A stretch of DNA of 64,000 nucleotides from Trileptium ribeirensis (GCA_030248225.1 JASANE010003838.1:1-64000); one strand, 5' to 3'. Shown: positions 23,662-35,549, counted from the first letter of the stretch. Notes: generated by a model not told the origin, from the letters alone. Program-made: numbers and translations.

Positions 23662-25573
23662 CACTTACGAGCCAGAATTCGAGTGGTGAGAACAATCCCC
23701 CGAAGTCTGCTGTAGAAAGCACACACAAACAAAGCCTACACACAGTACGCAGGTGCAGCATTATACAAACCGTGAGCGATGAGTCATAGTTACGCCCGCC
23801 TCTTTTGATAGCCAACGTATGCAGTAGACAAAACATCATACAACGAGTACAAAAACAATCAACTAACAATTTAATAATTCAATAAAACCCTAAATTGACG
23901 GTGAAAAAAACGTTAAAGAATTCAAACCGACACTTGAGAAAAATATCATTTTTCATACCAAGTATGAAGCAAAAGTGTGAAAAACATTTGCCACACAATA
24001 TTCCTGACACTAGCAATGAGCTTTTCGGCCCAGAAAACCCCATATCCGACACTAAAAGCAACAATAAACACACATTCAGATGCTTTTCCCACGACTTGTC
24101 ATCAAAATTTCGAAAACGTCATTTTTTATGCCAAATATGAACCAGAAGTGTAAAAAATATTTGCCCAACAATATTTTTAACACTTGCAATGAGTTCATCT
24201 GCCCAGAAAACCCCATATAAGACACTAAAAGCAGCAAAAAACACACATTTAGGTGCGTTTCCCACGACTTTTCACCAAATATTAAATTTGGCGCCAACTA
24301 TAAGCTTATAGACTCCAGGTTGGGAAGTAGTTGATAAACTTGTTATATATCATTAGAAAGCCCTGGTAAGACTACATAGAATAGGCCAATTAGTTTGCGG
24401 ATATCTCGTTTACTTATTGAGAAAATTCGCAAAAACTGGAGGTTGTGGCCGAAAAATGGGCCAAAATGACGTCATTTTGCCCCATAACTTTTCCCACGGG
24501 AAAAATTCAAAAATCGGGCTCCGTCACTACACCTAAATCGACCATTGCGGTTCGAATGAGCTATCTTGCATCAAAATCCGCCCAACCGTTATCGAGATCC
24601 AGGTGCGACACACACAGACACACACACAGACAGGACCTCCTCAACCCCCTCCAGAGCCAAAATTGAAAATTCTTGTTCCACTCGCTCGCTCATTCCACTC
24701 GAATTCAATCAATAACATTGTTGAATTCGAGTGGAACGAGAATTTTCAATTTTGGCTCTTGGGGTTGAGGAGGTCCTGTCTGTGTGTGTCTCTGTCGCAC
24801 CTGGATCTCGATAACGGTTGGGCGGATTTTGATGCAAGATAGCTCATTCGAACCGCAATGGTCGATTTAGGTGTAGTGACGGAGCCCGATTTTTGAATTT
24901 TTTCCCGTGGTAAAAGTTATGGGGCAAAATGACGTCATTTTGGCCCATTTTTCGGTCACCCCCTCCAGTTTTTGCGACTTTCCTCAATAAGTAAACGAGG
25001 TATTCGCAAACAAATAAATCTATTCCATGTGGCTTTACCAGGGCTTTCCAATGAATTTTTTCAACTACTTCCCAATCTGGAGTCTATAAGCTTATAGTTG
25101 GCGCCATATTTCATATTTGGTGAAAAGTCGTGGGAAATGCACCTAAATGTGTGTTTTTGTTGCTTTTAGTGTCTTATATGGGGTTTTCTGGGCCAACAAG
25201 CTCATTGCTAGTGTCAAAAATATTGTGTGGCAAATATTTTTCACACTTTTGCTTCATACTTGGTATGAAAAATGAGATTTTTCTCAAGTGTCGGTTTGAA
25301 TTCTTTCACGTTCTTTTCCCGGTCAATTTAGGGTTTTATTGAATTATTAAATTGTTAGTTGATTGTTTTTGTACTCGTTGTATGATGTTTTGTCTACTGC
25401 ATACGTTGGCTATCAAAAGAGGCGGGCGTAAGTATGACTCATCACTCACGGTTTATATAATGCTGTACCTGCGTACTGTGTGTAGGCTTTGTTTGTGCAT
25501 GCTTTCTACAACAGACTTCGGGGGGTTGTTCTCACCACTCGAATTCTGGCTCTCAAGCGAGCTTCACTAGTTT
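23648..25573. mobile_element. Foldback-type element with ~1-kb arms
   Basis: A giant inverted repeat. The left arm (23648-24708) and right arm (24721-25573) are complementary from AACTAGTGAAGCTC at the tips to CCACTCGAATTCAA at the centre, with a 12-base loop. In the outer 230 bases the arms differ at about ten positions, so they are young or kept alike. The left arm is about 200 bases longer because it carries an extra copy of a ~170-base segment (about 23950-24110 and 24120-24290). Inside are CACACAGA runs. Frames in the arms are not conserved as proteins. This is the structure of Foldback/Galileo-like DNA transposons. No transposase is present. Confidence 0.85.
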
Positions 25574-25599
25574 AAGTCAGTTATAAATTTTCAAGAAAA

Positions 25600-26125
25600 T
25601 ATAATAGATATGCAACGAAGAGTGTTTTTAAAGCCGAAGACAACCATTGAATTGTGCGTAGTTTGATTTGATTTATTTATTGCTGCCAACACATTAAAAG
25701 AAAGCATTGGAAAGATACAAGAAAAGATGATTGTATATATGCCTAAATCCAAAATGCTTGACTTGCCAAACAAGGCTAGGCGCAACTTAGCCACATCGAT
25801 AAGGTTTATATCCAGTGTTTAGCTAGGCCAATTTGCGGGCTATCGACGCTGAGCTCTTACAGTACGTGGTCAAATTTATGTCTTTGATGCGGCATTTAAA
25901 AATGTTTAAGGTAAATTGTTGTTTATTTTAAAATTTCAACGGAAAATTCTTTTTTAAGGCCAGTATCAATTTTAGCGGATGGACGTTATGCCGTTAAAAA
26001 AAGAACAGCTAAGAGCAGAAGTTTCGGAGGGCGGCAGCTCCTGAATTAAGTATATGCTTAGTTAATGGGTCATATAAGGACCTTAGCTTAGGCTAACAAT
26101 AAGGCTTAGGCTTAGTATATCGACC
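25600..26125. other. No gene seen
   Basis: AT-rich, with a short run of TTAGGC-like words at about 26085-26115. Nothing else. Confidence 0.4.
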
Positions 26126-26130
26126 ACGGC

Positions 26131-26638
26131 ATGACATGCATTATACTTTGGCCCCTAAACTTGACATGGGCCAACTGTTTTATAGCGATTTTTTGTGAAA
26201 ATAAATTAAAAAGAGTAGTTCAACTGAACTATACCAGTTACGAGGTTTATTTTGTCGGAATTGTTTTGTATGATGAGACATTTATCTTGATTAAGCCAAT
26301 TCGCCGCTGTGTTCTACCAACACGATTTACAAAAACATGCCACTTTGTTCTTTGCACTGGTTCTATAGTATTTGTATGTCATTCAAAAACGAACCGACGA
26401 CAGTACAAAATCTAAACCGTGGTGTGTGTTTTTGTCATTTGTCTATTTTGTGTTTACGGTTTTATTATCACCGTCTTTTCTCGCGATAGTCATATTGTTT
26501 TGTCTTCAAATTGATGATCATCGTATCTTCTTTAGTTATTTCTTTGGCGGAATTATCTATTACCACTTTATGTATATTTCAGTTATGTTTATGTTACAGT
26601 TGAAGTATACTAACGACATGAGCAGCAAATATTCGTGA
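26131..26638 (+). pseudogene. Hydrophobic frames, possible broken membrane protein
   Basis: Two frames overlap with a shift at 26372-26415. The first ends with LYDETFILIKPIRR and then a hydrophobic run (CHFVLCTGSIVFVC). The second has several membrane-like runs (CVFLSFVYFVFTVLLS and SFLAIVILFCLQI). The spacing of D...I.KPIR before a hydrophobic segment is loosely like the end of helix 3 and helix 4 of a seven-helix receptor. This is weak; chance hydrophobicity of T-rich DNA could give the same picture. Confidence 0.18.
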
Positions 26639-26954
26639 TGTGGGTTTGCAGTGGGTTGGGCGAGAAGAGTAATGGCTAAATTTTTTGGCTTCGACGGTAA
26701 TTGCTTTGCCTGCCGCTACTCCTGATGATTATATTGCCAATCACGCTGCAAATTTCAATATCTGATATTTATATATGACATATATGCTGACACTTCTAGG
26801 TTTCTAGGGGGGGCAGCCGGTGTCCAGCGGGAGACATCATCTTGGGGGATGGGTAGAGTTACTGGTAGGAGGAAGTCCTCCCAGGGTGCTGAAAAAAACG
26901 GAAGACGCGCGAAAATACCGTTGGGAATTGGTGAAATCGGCAAAACCAAATGCT

Positions 26955-27115
26955 CTTGGATATTAAAATTCTTTTTTTGGCGTTTATATTAGAGGCGTGC
27001 GCCGATGAGAAATCGGCGGCGGCGGCGTGAGAGCCAAAATGTATCGGCGGCGGGCGGCGCGCCGGCGCGCCGCCGATGGCATTGGTCGGCGGCGGCGCGG
27101 CGGCGCGCCGATCCA
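26955..27115. repeat. CpG-rich GGCGGC/GGCGCGCC block
   Basis: About 100 bases of GGC/GCC repeats with GGCGCGCC palindromes (core 27010-27112), set in AT-rich DNA. Its left flank (about 26957-26990) is the reverse complement of 33062-33093, so the block lies inside a dispersed repeat. Confidence 0.75.
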
Positions 27116-27119
27116 AACT

Positions 27120-28480
27120 AAAAAATTTAACTATCAAAGTTTTTACGCATAACATTAAAATCAATTTTTCGATTCCGAATTATGTTTATGCTATCTTCAT
27201 TTCCCATACAAAGTAAATGTAAATTAACGGCTCGAAGCCAATTGACAGCAGCATGTGTTTATTAATACACAAAATTTTTAAAGCTAATACACATTTATAT
27301 ATTGAATATAATATTCACTGAAATATGTTCAATGCAAACATTACCTCTCATGTGAAATAGATACAGATTTCACAACGATGCGTATTTTTCTGCAAATTAG
27401 TTAATCCAAAAATGCAAATTATTTATTAATAAGTTGTGACTCGTCATATTAACGCATTAGTTTGACGCTCTCGTTAATTAAAATTGTAAAATGCTAATTA
27501 AGAATAAAAATAATCGAAAATTCAATATAAGGATGATTTAAATGAATCATGACGATAAATCATGTTATATTACTGACATATATTTATATCCAGACAATAA
27601 TCAACATTAAACCGATAATCACCGGGTGTTTAAAGTTGAGTCATAGAGAGAAACAATATATAATAGTTCAGAGGTGATATTTTAAGAGCTAAATCTGTAG
27701 CCAAATAACGAACTCAATTATCAAACTACAGCTGCTTCGCTCAACACAAATTGCAAGCAGCTGTATCAAAAAGCTATTTGGGTACAGCTGTAGCTCTCAA
27801 AAGGTTAGCTCTGTTCAACACCAACAAATAGAACATACTGCTGAACTAATATAACAATTACGGGTGGTTGTAACAAAAATATCTCAGGTATTACTGTATC
27901 ATTAGCTTTCTTCCAGGATTTAATTTCCGAGCTATGATCGACATCAAAAAATTTGTCATATTTCACGCTATTCAGCACCGAATTTATGAAGATTTTAATT
28001 GCTTGAAAATCATAAAATCTCTGTGTACTTCGTGATTTTTACTTTGAATTCCACAATATTATAGAAAAGTACTTAAATTTTTTCGAAACAAGTGAACCGA
28101 TACTGTTTGAAACTATTTTGAATTGTTTTCCGGACAGAGTCCGAAAAATCGCTAGTAGGAAATTTTTGGCAAAAAGTCCAGAAATTTATGGACAATGCCC
28201 ACCTTAAAAATTATAAACATGTTCAATCATACTCTCTTGAGCCACCTATATTTGTTCTTGATAATAAATGATGTCATCGAACTATTTGTATTTACGAAAA
28301 ATCAAATAACGCGTTTCTCGCCATGTTTTTTCTCGTAATTTTGCCACTCGCATACATAATTCTAGCGTATTGTTGTTTCAAACGGTAGAGGGAATTGGAT
28401 TAAATACTTACACACAAATGCGCATATAAACATAGACAGTCATTTTTAACTAAAAATGGTCCGACACCATAGCGATTATT
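27120..28480. other. AT-rich, nothing recognised
   Basis: No frame over 60 codons and no repeat units seen, apart from a few CAGCTGT words at 27730-27790. Confidence 0.5.
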
Positions 28481-28485
28481 TGATC

Positions 28486-28671
28486 CAGCGGCGGTTCTAT
28501 CCTTTCAGAAAATAGGGGCGACCTGAGGGCAAACTGTTAAATAAGGGGCGAAAATATATTTGTCCCCTCCACTTGCATTTTAAAAATTAATATGTTTCCG
28601 TAAAAATGGGGGCCACATGAGGAAAGCTTCAAAATCGAGAACGGGACATATCCCCCATCAAGCCGCCACTG
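28486..28671. mobile_element. MITE copy 1 (CAGCGGCGGTTCTA ends)
   Basis: It starts CAGCGGCGGTTCTA and ends CCGCCACTG. The inside holds two GGGGCGA or GGGGGCC words followed by TGAGG-AA, shared with the copy at 28895. It is non-coding and has no clear target duplication. Confidence 0.55.
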
Positions 28672-28894
28672 TTCGAAAGGTTAAATCCAATCAAGATTGG
28701 TAGTGAGCAACTTCAATCATAACAGACACCACGTTTGTACGGTTGAAGCTGTTAATTGGGACAAACGTGAAATCATAAATGAGTTATCGAATAAATTGAT
28801 ATTTTTTGTCACACCATAACTTTGCAGGTGTTTTGTTGGCGTATAGACGGACATACATTTGAAAACATTGATAAGCAGAACCCCGAGTGTTGAG

Positions 28895-29091
28895 CAGTGG
28901 CGGTTCTAGTCCTTCAAAAATGGAGCCAATGCGGTGCGCTGACCTAATAATGGGGGAGAGGCAAAACCCCTTAGCCTCCCGTTGGTCTTGAAATATTCGC
29001 AAAATATCCACCGAAAAATGGGGGTCGAATGAGGGCAAGCTTTAAAATTGAGTGAAAAAGCCCCTCCCGTTCACTCGGTAGAACCGCCACT
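28895..29091. mobile_element. MITE copy 2 (CAGTGGCGGTTCTAG ends)
   Basis: It starts CAGTGGCGGTTCTAG and ends TAGAACCGCCACT, a 13-base perfect terminal inverted repeat. Same orientation and same internal words as the copy 400 bases upstream. Ends of this kind are common among non-autonomous hAT-like elements in insects, but the superfamily is not proven here. Confidence 0.65.
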
Positions 29092-29565
29092 AATTATGCT
29101 TGAGTAAAACGACAACTGGCAAAATTTCAGTAAGCGTCATAAATTCAAAACGAACGACGTCCTAAACGTCACTTGTTTTATTACATATGCGCTACAAGTA
29201 ACTTATGTATACATGTGCAGATCGACATTAACCGCAAAAAATTCATACATTCTTGGAACATTTCCATTAAAAACTCTAAAAATTAGACAATGTCCGGAAA
29301 CTTCCGGACATTATCCAGAAATATCGTCAGACTGTCTGCCCAGTGAGTGTTCAGTTCGACATTCGCACCTCTTCCTCCACTCTATAACCGCTAATAAAAC
29401 AAATCATTTAATCCTAAAACTACGCACCAAAATTAGATAATAACAACACCAAAGGTAAACAAAACATCATTGAATGATATGGAAAAAAACATTTTGCAAA
29501 GAAGCGTGACAAATGTCGAATGAAAAAACATAGTTCTAGAACACAATGCAAAAGAGCGAGTCGGC

Positions 29566-29690
29566 GGCGTGAAAAAATATCGGCGGCGCGCCGGCGCGCC
29601 GGCGCGCCGAGGGAATTTGACGGCGGCGGCGTAGAGGCAAAAATCGTCGGCGGCGGCGGCGCGGCGCGGCGGCGCACAGCTATAGTTTAT
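29566..29690. repeat. Second CpG-rich GGCGGC/GGCGCGCC block
   Basis: Same composition as the block at 27.0 kb, with three GGCGCGCC palindromes in a row. It abuts the repeat copy at 29688-29899. Confidence 0.75.
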
Positions 29691-29899
29691 ATGTATATTC
29701 GACTCTGTTTGCCAACATATATGTAGCAGCATACGTACACAAAAATCGTCGGCTTAGTTGTATTTTCTTCCAGAGGAGGGGCTTAACGGCGAAAGCGAAT
29801 GCGAGGAACGTAACTAAAAATGTTCCCAGCCTCCCTATTGGTTCTACATAATTTTCCAAAATTTCCGTTAAAGTTTTTGTACTTTTGCACATAATTGCC
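29688..29899 (-). repeat. 212-bp dispersed repeat, - copy
   Basis: It matches 32850-33060 in inverted orientation at close to 90% by eye. Both copies are open for about 70 codons (TKTLTEI, FLVTFLAFAFAVKP, LWKKIQLSRR). But about a dozen replacements change charge or class freely, so the frame is probably not under selection. Confidence 0.8.
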
Positions 29900-29904
29900 G
29901 TAAA

Positions 29905-30445
29905 AAATGCAAAAATAGGTTCTCGGGGGTCATCAAATTTTTTCACGGGGGGAGAGGGGGGGGAGGGAGTGAGCTCAGGGAGTAGGCCCATGAACCCCTG
30001 CTTGGCATGTATGATACAAAAATATAAATATAGCTCGGTTACGTCAGTCTTTTCACTACAGCTTCTTCGACATCCGCGAAAACAGTTGATCAAGCGCTGG
30101 CATCTCCATCAAGCGCGGTAGGCATAACCATCATTATACCATCTTACACCTGCTATTTTCTTTCGACCGTGCTGCATTGCAATCCGCAATAATGGATGCA
30201 AATTTATAGCATAATGTACTTGGCTAGGTTTACGACGAAGCAAGTATGCAGAGTGCGGCGGGTAGATCAGTTCGGGAACAAGGGAGTCCTAATATCAATG
30301 CGGCAACCGTCTCATCATTTCTCCGTTGTAATATCTATCGAGCATAGTCGATATTTAAGTTCCAAAACCTATCCTGAGGAGTACTGACAATGCTAGATTA
30401 TTCGAAATATAAAATTGTTCATTATAATAGATATAACTAAGGAAT
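29905..30445. other. No gene seen
   Basis: A G-rich run at 29947-29970 and short chance frames only. Confidence 0.4.
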
Positions 30446-30449
30446 ACAT

Positions 30450-30760
30450 CAAAGCTCAACGGGTCAAATGGTAGAGCGTTGGACTACCTATTGTGAGGTC
30501 GTATTATCGAACCCAGGCTGACCAATCCTTCTATCCTTTTGGGGTTGGTAATTTTAGTAGCGCACATGCGGAAATGACCGAACGCGGGGACACCACTTGT
30601 GGCTGCAGTTACCACACTGGACCTTCTAAGGTCCGAAAAGTTGGGCAAACGGAGAAAGGCACCGCCCGCTGTTTGCAGCGGCCATTTTCATTTTTATTCA
30701 AAAACGCATTACACGCTACAGTGCTTTCTTTTGTCGAGTGCTTTACTAAAGCATAATTTC
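30450..30760 (+). mobile_element. tRNA-derived SINE
   Basis: The first 70 bases resemble a tRNA gene. AAATGGTAGAGCGTTGGAC is an A-box-like stretch and TATTATCGAACCC a B-box-like one, about 35 bases apart. The acceptor stem does not pair and several conserved bases are missing, so it is not a working tRNA. An unrelated GC-richer body follows to about 30760. A tRNA-like head with an unrelated body is the structure of a SINE. Confidence 0.5.
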
Positions 30761-31074
30761 TGTATATTTTCAAAGTTAGCATAAAATTTTATATTGAAAT
30801 AGAATAAACTGCCGTTCGACCTCGTAGGTATTTCTTGTATCTGATTACCCGATGCGACAAAAATTTACAAGCACAACGTTCCACAGTTAGACGTTTCATC
30901 GGCATAATATGCTGACGATGAGTGGTAATGTCTAAAAAAGAAAAGCGGGTTGTTATATCACGTATAATAATTATTCAGCTACTTTTAATCAACAGTTCAA
31001 CTGTTCATTAAAAGTTGTCTTCATCTCATGATGTGGCCGTATTGCCGATGTTGCTGTCGTTTTCGCTCCCCCTT

Positions 31075-31317
31075 TCAAGGAACGCAAAGGAAATCACAAC
31101 GCTCCAAGGATATTTGGGGGATATCAGCTATCAGCTCGTCAATAGCCAATGATTTTAGAAGAGAAGTAGCAATCACCAGTGGCTCATACTCTTGTTCTAA
31201 TCTCACAGACTTCGAGTGAATCGATAGCTGGTGCCCCCTTGCAATCCGTCGGGGGATTAGCTGATAAATTACCCCATAATCAAATAAAGTTAGTAAATGA
31301 GCATGAGCAATTGTCAT
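31075..31317 (-). CDS. Coding-like 80-codon frame, unrecognised
   Basis: The frame starts MTIAHAHLLTLFDYG and has an acidic, balanced composition (VRLEQEYEPLVIATSLLKSL and DELIADIPQISLERC) unlike the leucine/lysine/isoleucine-rich chance frames around it. The sequence just upstream of the start ends ..TAGAATAG, so it might be an internal exon. No known domain. Confidence rests only on composition. Confidence 0.22.
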   Translation of the reverse strand: MTIAHAHLLTLFDYGVIYQLIPRRIARGHQLSIHSKSVRLEQEYEPLVIATSLLKSLAIDELIADIPQISLERCDFLCVP

Positions 31318-31329
31318 ACTATTCTACAA

Positions 31330-32845
31330 AATTTTTATAACCGAGCCTTGGTTTGTTTAATAATAGTTAGTTCCATAGTGCAGATCAAAGTGAAGTATAT
31401 GTGATTTGATATATTTAGGTACAAATTTAGGTTGTCAATAACAGTCTTTTTGCACGTTTTTTCCGATGAATTTCGATGTCCCTGGGAATTGGAATGAAAT
31501 AGGATGTATTATTCTTTGTATTTCAATCATTTTGCTTTTGGCACAAGTGACAAACAGAAATGGGAGAATTAAAGATTGGCAATATACTTAATTTATACGA
31601 AATATATAATATATATCCAAGTTTTATCAGCTTTTTTAACACCCAGTCTAAGGAAGTGTTTCCTACAGCAGTTCCTTTGGTTGGAAGAACATCGCTTTCA
31701 GTCATTCAGGATTACACATACTTGAGTTAACCCATCTCGGTGTTAAGCAAGGCGTAGCTTGTCTCTATCTATTGGCGGACTAAGTGCAACTGCACTGGGT
31801 TTTAGGTAGGTGGACAACAGAGCTACCGGTTACAAAACACTCGTTTTATTAGCCTCATTCAAAGAACGCTTAATTTCACTTTCACATAGAGAGCATGGGC
31901 GTGCATTGGCCATTAATATGTCGTCATTTTTGCAATATTGCCACAAAAAATAATAGAAAAGTTGTAAGTACGTTTTAATATCAAGACCCCAACTGCTGCA
32001 TGTCGATAACGCTAAAAGTGCTAATTCTCAAGCTTTGCCTGTCTGTGTTGTGCAATGGGCTTTCTAATAAATTTCAAATAGGTTCTTGTCTTGTCGAATG
32101 AGCGTCGTTTCTCTAGGATAGATACAGGCAAAAGGTTCAAAACTTGTTTGATTATGGTTTTGCTCTTTGTATCCATTACTTATTTGACACGTAGAACGCG
32201 ATAAGCGTGCCGCTGCTGGCGCTACGTATTTCATTATTGCGTTTCAATAGACTGTTGCTGATAAGCTGCGCTGCAGCTTCTAATAGTTTGTAGGTTTGAA
32301 TCTCATGGGGTAAACATGTAAAAGATATTACATTCGATTGCAGTAATCCAGTGTTTGTCCCGTGTTGTCTCGGACTGTCTTCAGCGGACGTCTATTACGA
32401 TTATAGAGAAGGAACTATTTACCCCACATGGTATAGCCAATGTGGCTCGACATACCAGTGTTATTATGCTAAAATTTTGTACACAGACAAGCATATCAGT
32501 TCGCATTGTGCTTGTATGATAGTTCGCACCAGCTGACGGCAAATACCGATCGTGATACCCGATTGCGACAAATATAGAGTGAAGACAAATTATGCGCTGT
32601 CTTACGTACTCATGGATTCCTTGGATGTGTAATGTTGACGTAGATTTATGCGCGTTGTGTAGAAGAAATATATTCCAAATCCTGTTCGTTGGTACACATA
32701 GAGAAATAGGGGAGTTACCGCTGAGTTTCGAACACCTAAGCCATATTTTCTCTTTCACCAATGAGCTTCGGACAAACCCCTACCTTTGCCGACATCCATA
32801 CCCCCGTCCCCGCCTATGTGATGAAAGCGTGCTTAAAATAAAATT
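31330..32845. other. No supported gene
   Basis: A 126-codon - strand frame at 32381-32761 is unrecognised, with mixed composition and no splice support. Otherwise nothing. Confidence 0.35.
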
Positions 32846-32849
32846 TTAG

Positions 32850-33093
32850 GGCAATTATGCGCAAAAGTACAAAAACTTTAACGGAAATTGGGGAAAATTA
32901 TGTAGAAGCAATAGGGAGGCTGGGAAAATTTTTGGTTACGTTCCTGGCGTTCGCTTTCGCCGTGAAACCCTTCCTCTGGAAGAAAATACAACTAAGCCGA
33001 CGAATTTTGGGTACGTATGCTGCTATACATCCGTTGGCAAACAGAGTTAAATATACATATGAACGCCAAAAGAAGAATTTTAATATCCACCAG
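32850..33093 (+). repeat. 212-bp dispersed repeat, + copy with flank
   Basis: The partner of 29688-29899. It continues into AACGCCAAAAGAAGAATTTT, which matches the flank of the CpG block at 27.0 kb. This copy has no CpG block at that junction. Confidence 0.8.
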
Positions 33094-33099
33094 CAATTG

Positions 33100-35100
33100 T
33101 TTCTGTTTACTGCTATATATAAGTCAGTTTACGACATAAAGGATTAATTTTCGGATGGCGTAAAATATTGCAAAACTCAATTGTCTTCAGTTAGTACAAG
33201 GCTGCAGAAGCAAATTATAATTTATTTATTGCAAAAGCAGCCGTCGCAGATAGCTGTGCTCTTAGCTATAAAACTGGCATTCTGGCAGACAAATCTTGCC
33301 TAGTTCATTTCTTGGGTATGAATTAAATTAAGATTATGCTACTATAACTGAACGTTCTAAATTTATGGTTTACAGTCATGACGTAGCTGTCAATAAATGA
33401 CATTTCGACTGCATGACAGGCTAATGTGGATAAATTTAAAATTACAGGACAACGCTTTCATTAATTTAATATATATAATGGAGTAATGAATTCTACCCAT
33501 GCACGTATTATATTTTTTCCGTATTTTGCTAGCATTTACATATGTACATCCTCAGGTTACAAATGCAAATTTATGCTTGTTTGTAAATATTGGCACAAGG
33601 ATGAAGATAATTTGATGAACACTGTTCGTCCACTCAGTCGCATTGTGATCCTGCTAAGCACCCTACAGCACAAACCTGCACGGCAGCATTTTAATTTTTG
33701 TACTCCCAGACTACTGGAATTAGCCTGTTTTTGTACAAATTAATGCTAGGTATTATCTACGGTAACCTCAATAGTAATGATATATCAGTATAAGTATATA
33801 TGTGTGTGCACGCCAGACACAATTTATCTATTAGTAGCCTGCGGTCCATGTATATAAATATCGCGTGACCGATATCAAAAGCCAAAAGTGAGAATATATT
33901 CAGCGCAGAATAAAGCTATAAAGACTGCGTGAGTGGCGTCAGGAATTCCATATTTCATTGTTAAACTAAGATTCATATAAAGTTACAAGTATAGTTTTTG
34001 ATATAAATTTAGACTGCCGTGTGCTCAAATATGAAAGAACAATGTAAGTTACGAATGAAACTAGTAATATGATTTTTACGATAATGACTATAGAAGGTGA
34101 CCAAACTTTGCCCAGGATGCGGCAAATACTTGGGCTCTGGTGCGGCGTAGCGAACATCCAGCGAAATAAAGAAATGTTAAGAATACAAAACAAACTCTTT
34201 AACAGTCGTTCTACAGTTATCAAAATGTAAGCGGATTTACCCGCAATTCATTTTCAGTTTTGAACTCAGGCTGTCAAAGAATATTGTATTAGTATTGGTT
34301 TTGCAATAAATATCGCCATTACTCCAGAGGTGGAAAAAGTATACGATATATGCAATCGCTTCAGATTGTGGCAAAAGTTCGACAACATAGATATATGATA
34401 AGGGACACTGGACGCGAGAATAGTCAATAAATAGACGTACGTTCCTGCGGTGAACAATGAGACTTTTATTTATATATACGATTGTAGCCGCTATTTTGAA
34501 AAGTACTGTGACATTGCGTTCGTTGTCACAACCATCGAAAACGTATTAAGTTAAGTTTAATTTATATAACTATTTTATTTTTAAACGAACAGCAAGTTGT
34601 TTACATGTGTTCTTTCAGTGCCTATCGGAACTCGACAGTTTAATGGTTAAACAAAACGCAACAAGTTTAGCAGACATCACAGTTACATAAGATTGTTGTG
34701 GGAACGACGCGTTGGACTTAGTATTGAGCGTCAATTTTTAACATGTTTTAGTTTAACATAAGCATTGAAAGTGGTAAATTTATCTTTTGTTGCTGAATCA
34801 ATGGTATGTTAGCCTGTCTTTAGTTGCAACTAAAGCGCCAGCATTAAATAAGATCCTGTTTATGTTAGTACTGAAAAATACCTGTTAGCTTAGCGTTTCT
34901 TATTGCATAGTCTGCAATTAAACTGCAACTGCTTAAAAGCAAATTTATAAGCAACAATGTCAGCTGTCGAAGAGCAAGTTACTGCTCTGAATGTTGGAGC
35001 GACTCTGTCTTTTTCTTAAAAGAAATGCGTCAGGGCAGTTCACAATCTCAACAAGATGCATCAACTAAAACTACCTACATAATGTGCATACATCCTCATT
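33100..35100. other. AT-rich, nothing recognised
   Basis: Only short chance frames (33486-33743, 33966-34223, 34266-34457) without motifs. Confidence 0.45.
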
Positions 35101-35109
35101 GAGAAGGTG

Positions 35110-35410
35110 ATTATTTTCCTTATGGAACATAGACCCGACCCCTGGGGCTTCGTACCGCACCCGCCGACGCCGCTCCCTTCCCATTAGGATGTATCTTGTT
35201 GAGATTGAGGATGTATTTTGTTGAGATCCAAGTGGGGGCGCGGAGCGCGTACGTATAATTTGGCTAAATTGTGGGAGAAAATAGTCAAAAATTGTGGGAA
35301 ATGGGCACAAAATGGGAGAAAATAGGCAGCAATCGAGGAAATTGGTTGGAAATTGCCAAAATTTAAAAAAAAATTGAGTCAAAAATTTCGAAAATTTAAC
35401 GCCCCTGGCG
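35110..35410. repeat. G-rich head plus AAATTG-rich degenerate repeat
   Basis: A GC-rich part (35130-35250) is followed by loose repeats of GGGAAAATNGGCANAAATTG to 35400. Same layout as the dispersed family at 22.9, 47.3, 49.2 and 58.7 kb. Confidence 0.45.
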
Positions 35411-35549
35411 CTGCCTACAGTCAACTTGCTGATGCCCCTCTGGGAAGGCCAAAGGTCTTCCCTTTCTCCCGAAGCAGCAGCTACGTCTCCAGCGTGTATG
35501 ATTATGTATAATTTGTTGCTATTTAAGATATGAACTGTTTTAAACACAG

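Noticed and set aside
23651..25570. Proteins with repeated LLLLVSYMGFSG peptides
   Set aside because: They arise from the inverted and duplicated arms; no coding constraint is visible.
26085..26115. TTAGGC-like words resembling a telomere repeat
   Set aside because: Only two adjacent units with imperfect neighbours; not an array.
29688..29899. Conserved 70-residue protein shared with 32.9 kb
   Set aside because: The copies are a DNA repeat; amino acid changes are unconstrained.
30450..30522. tRNA gene
   Set aside because: The acceptor stem does not pair, the loops are irregular, and the sequence continues as a SINE body.
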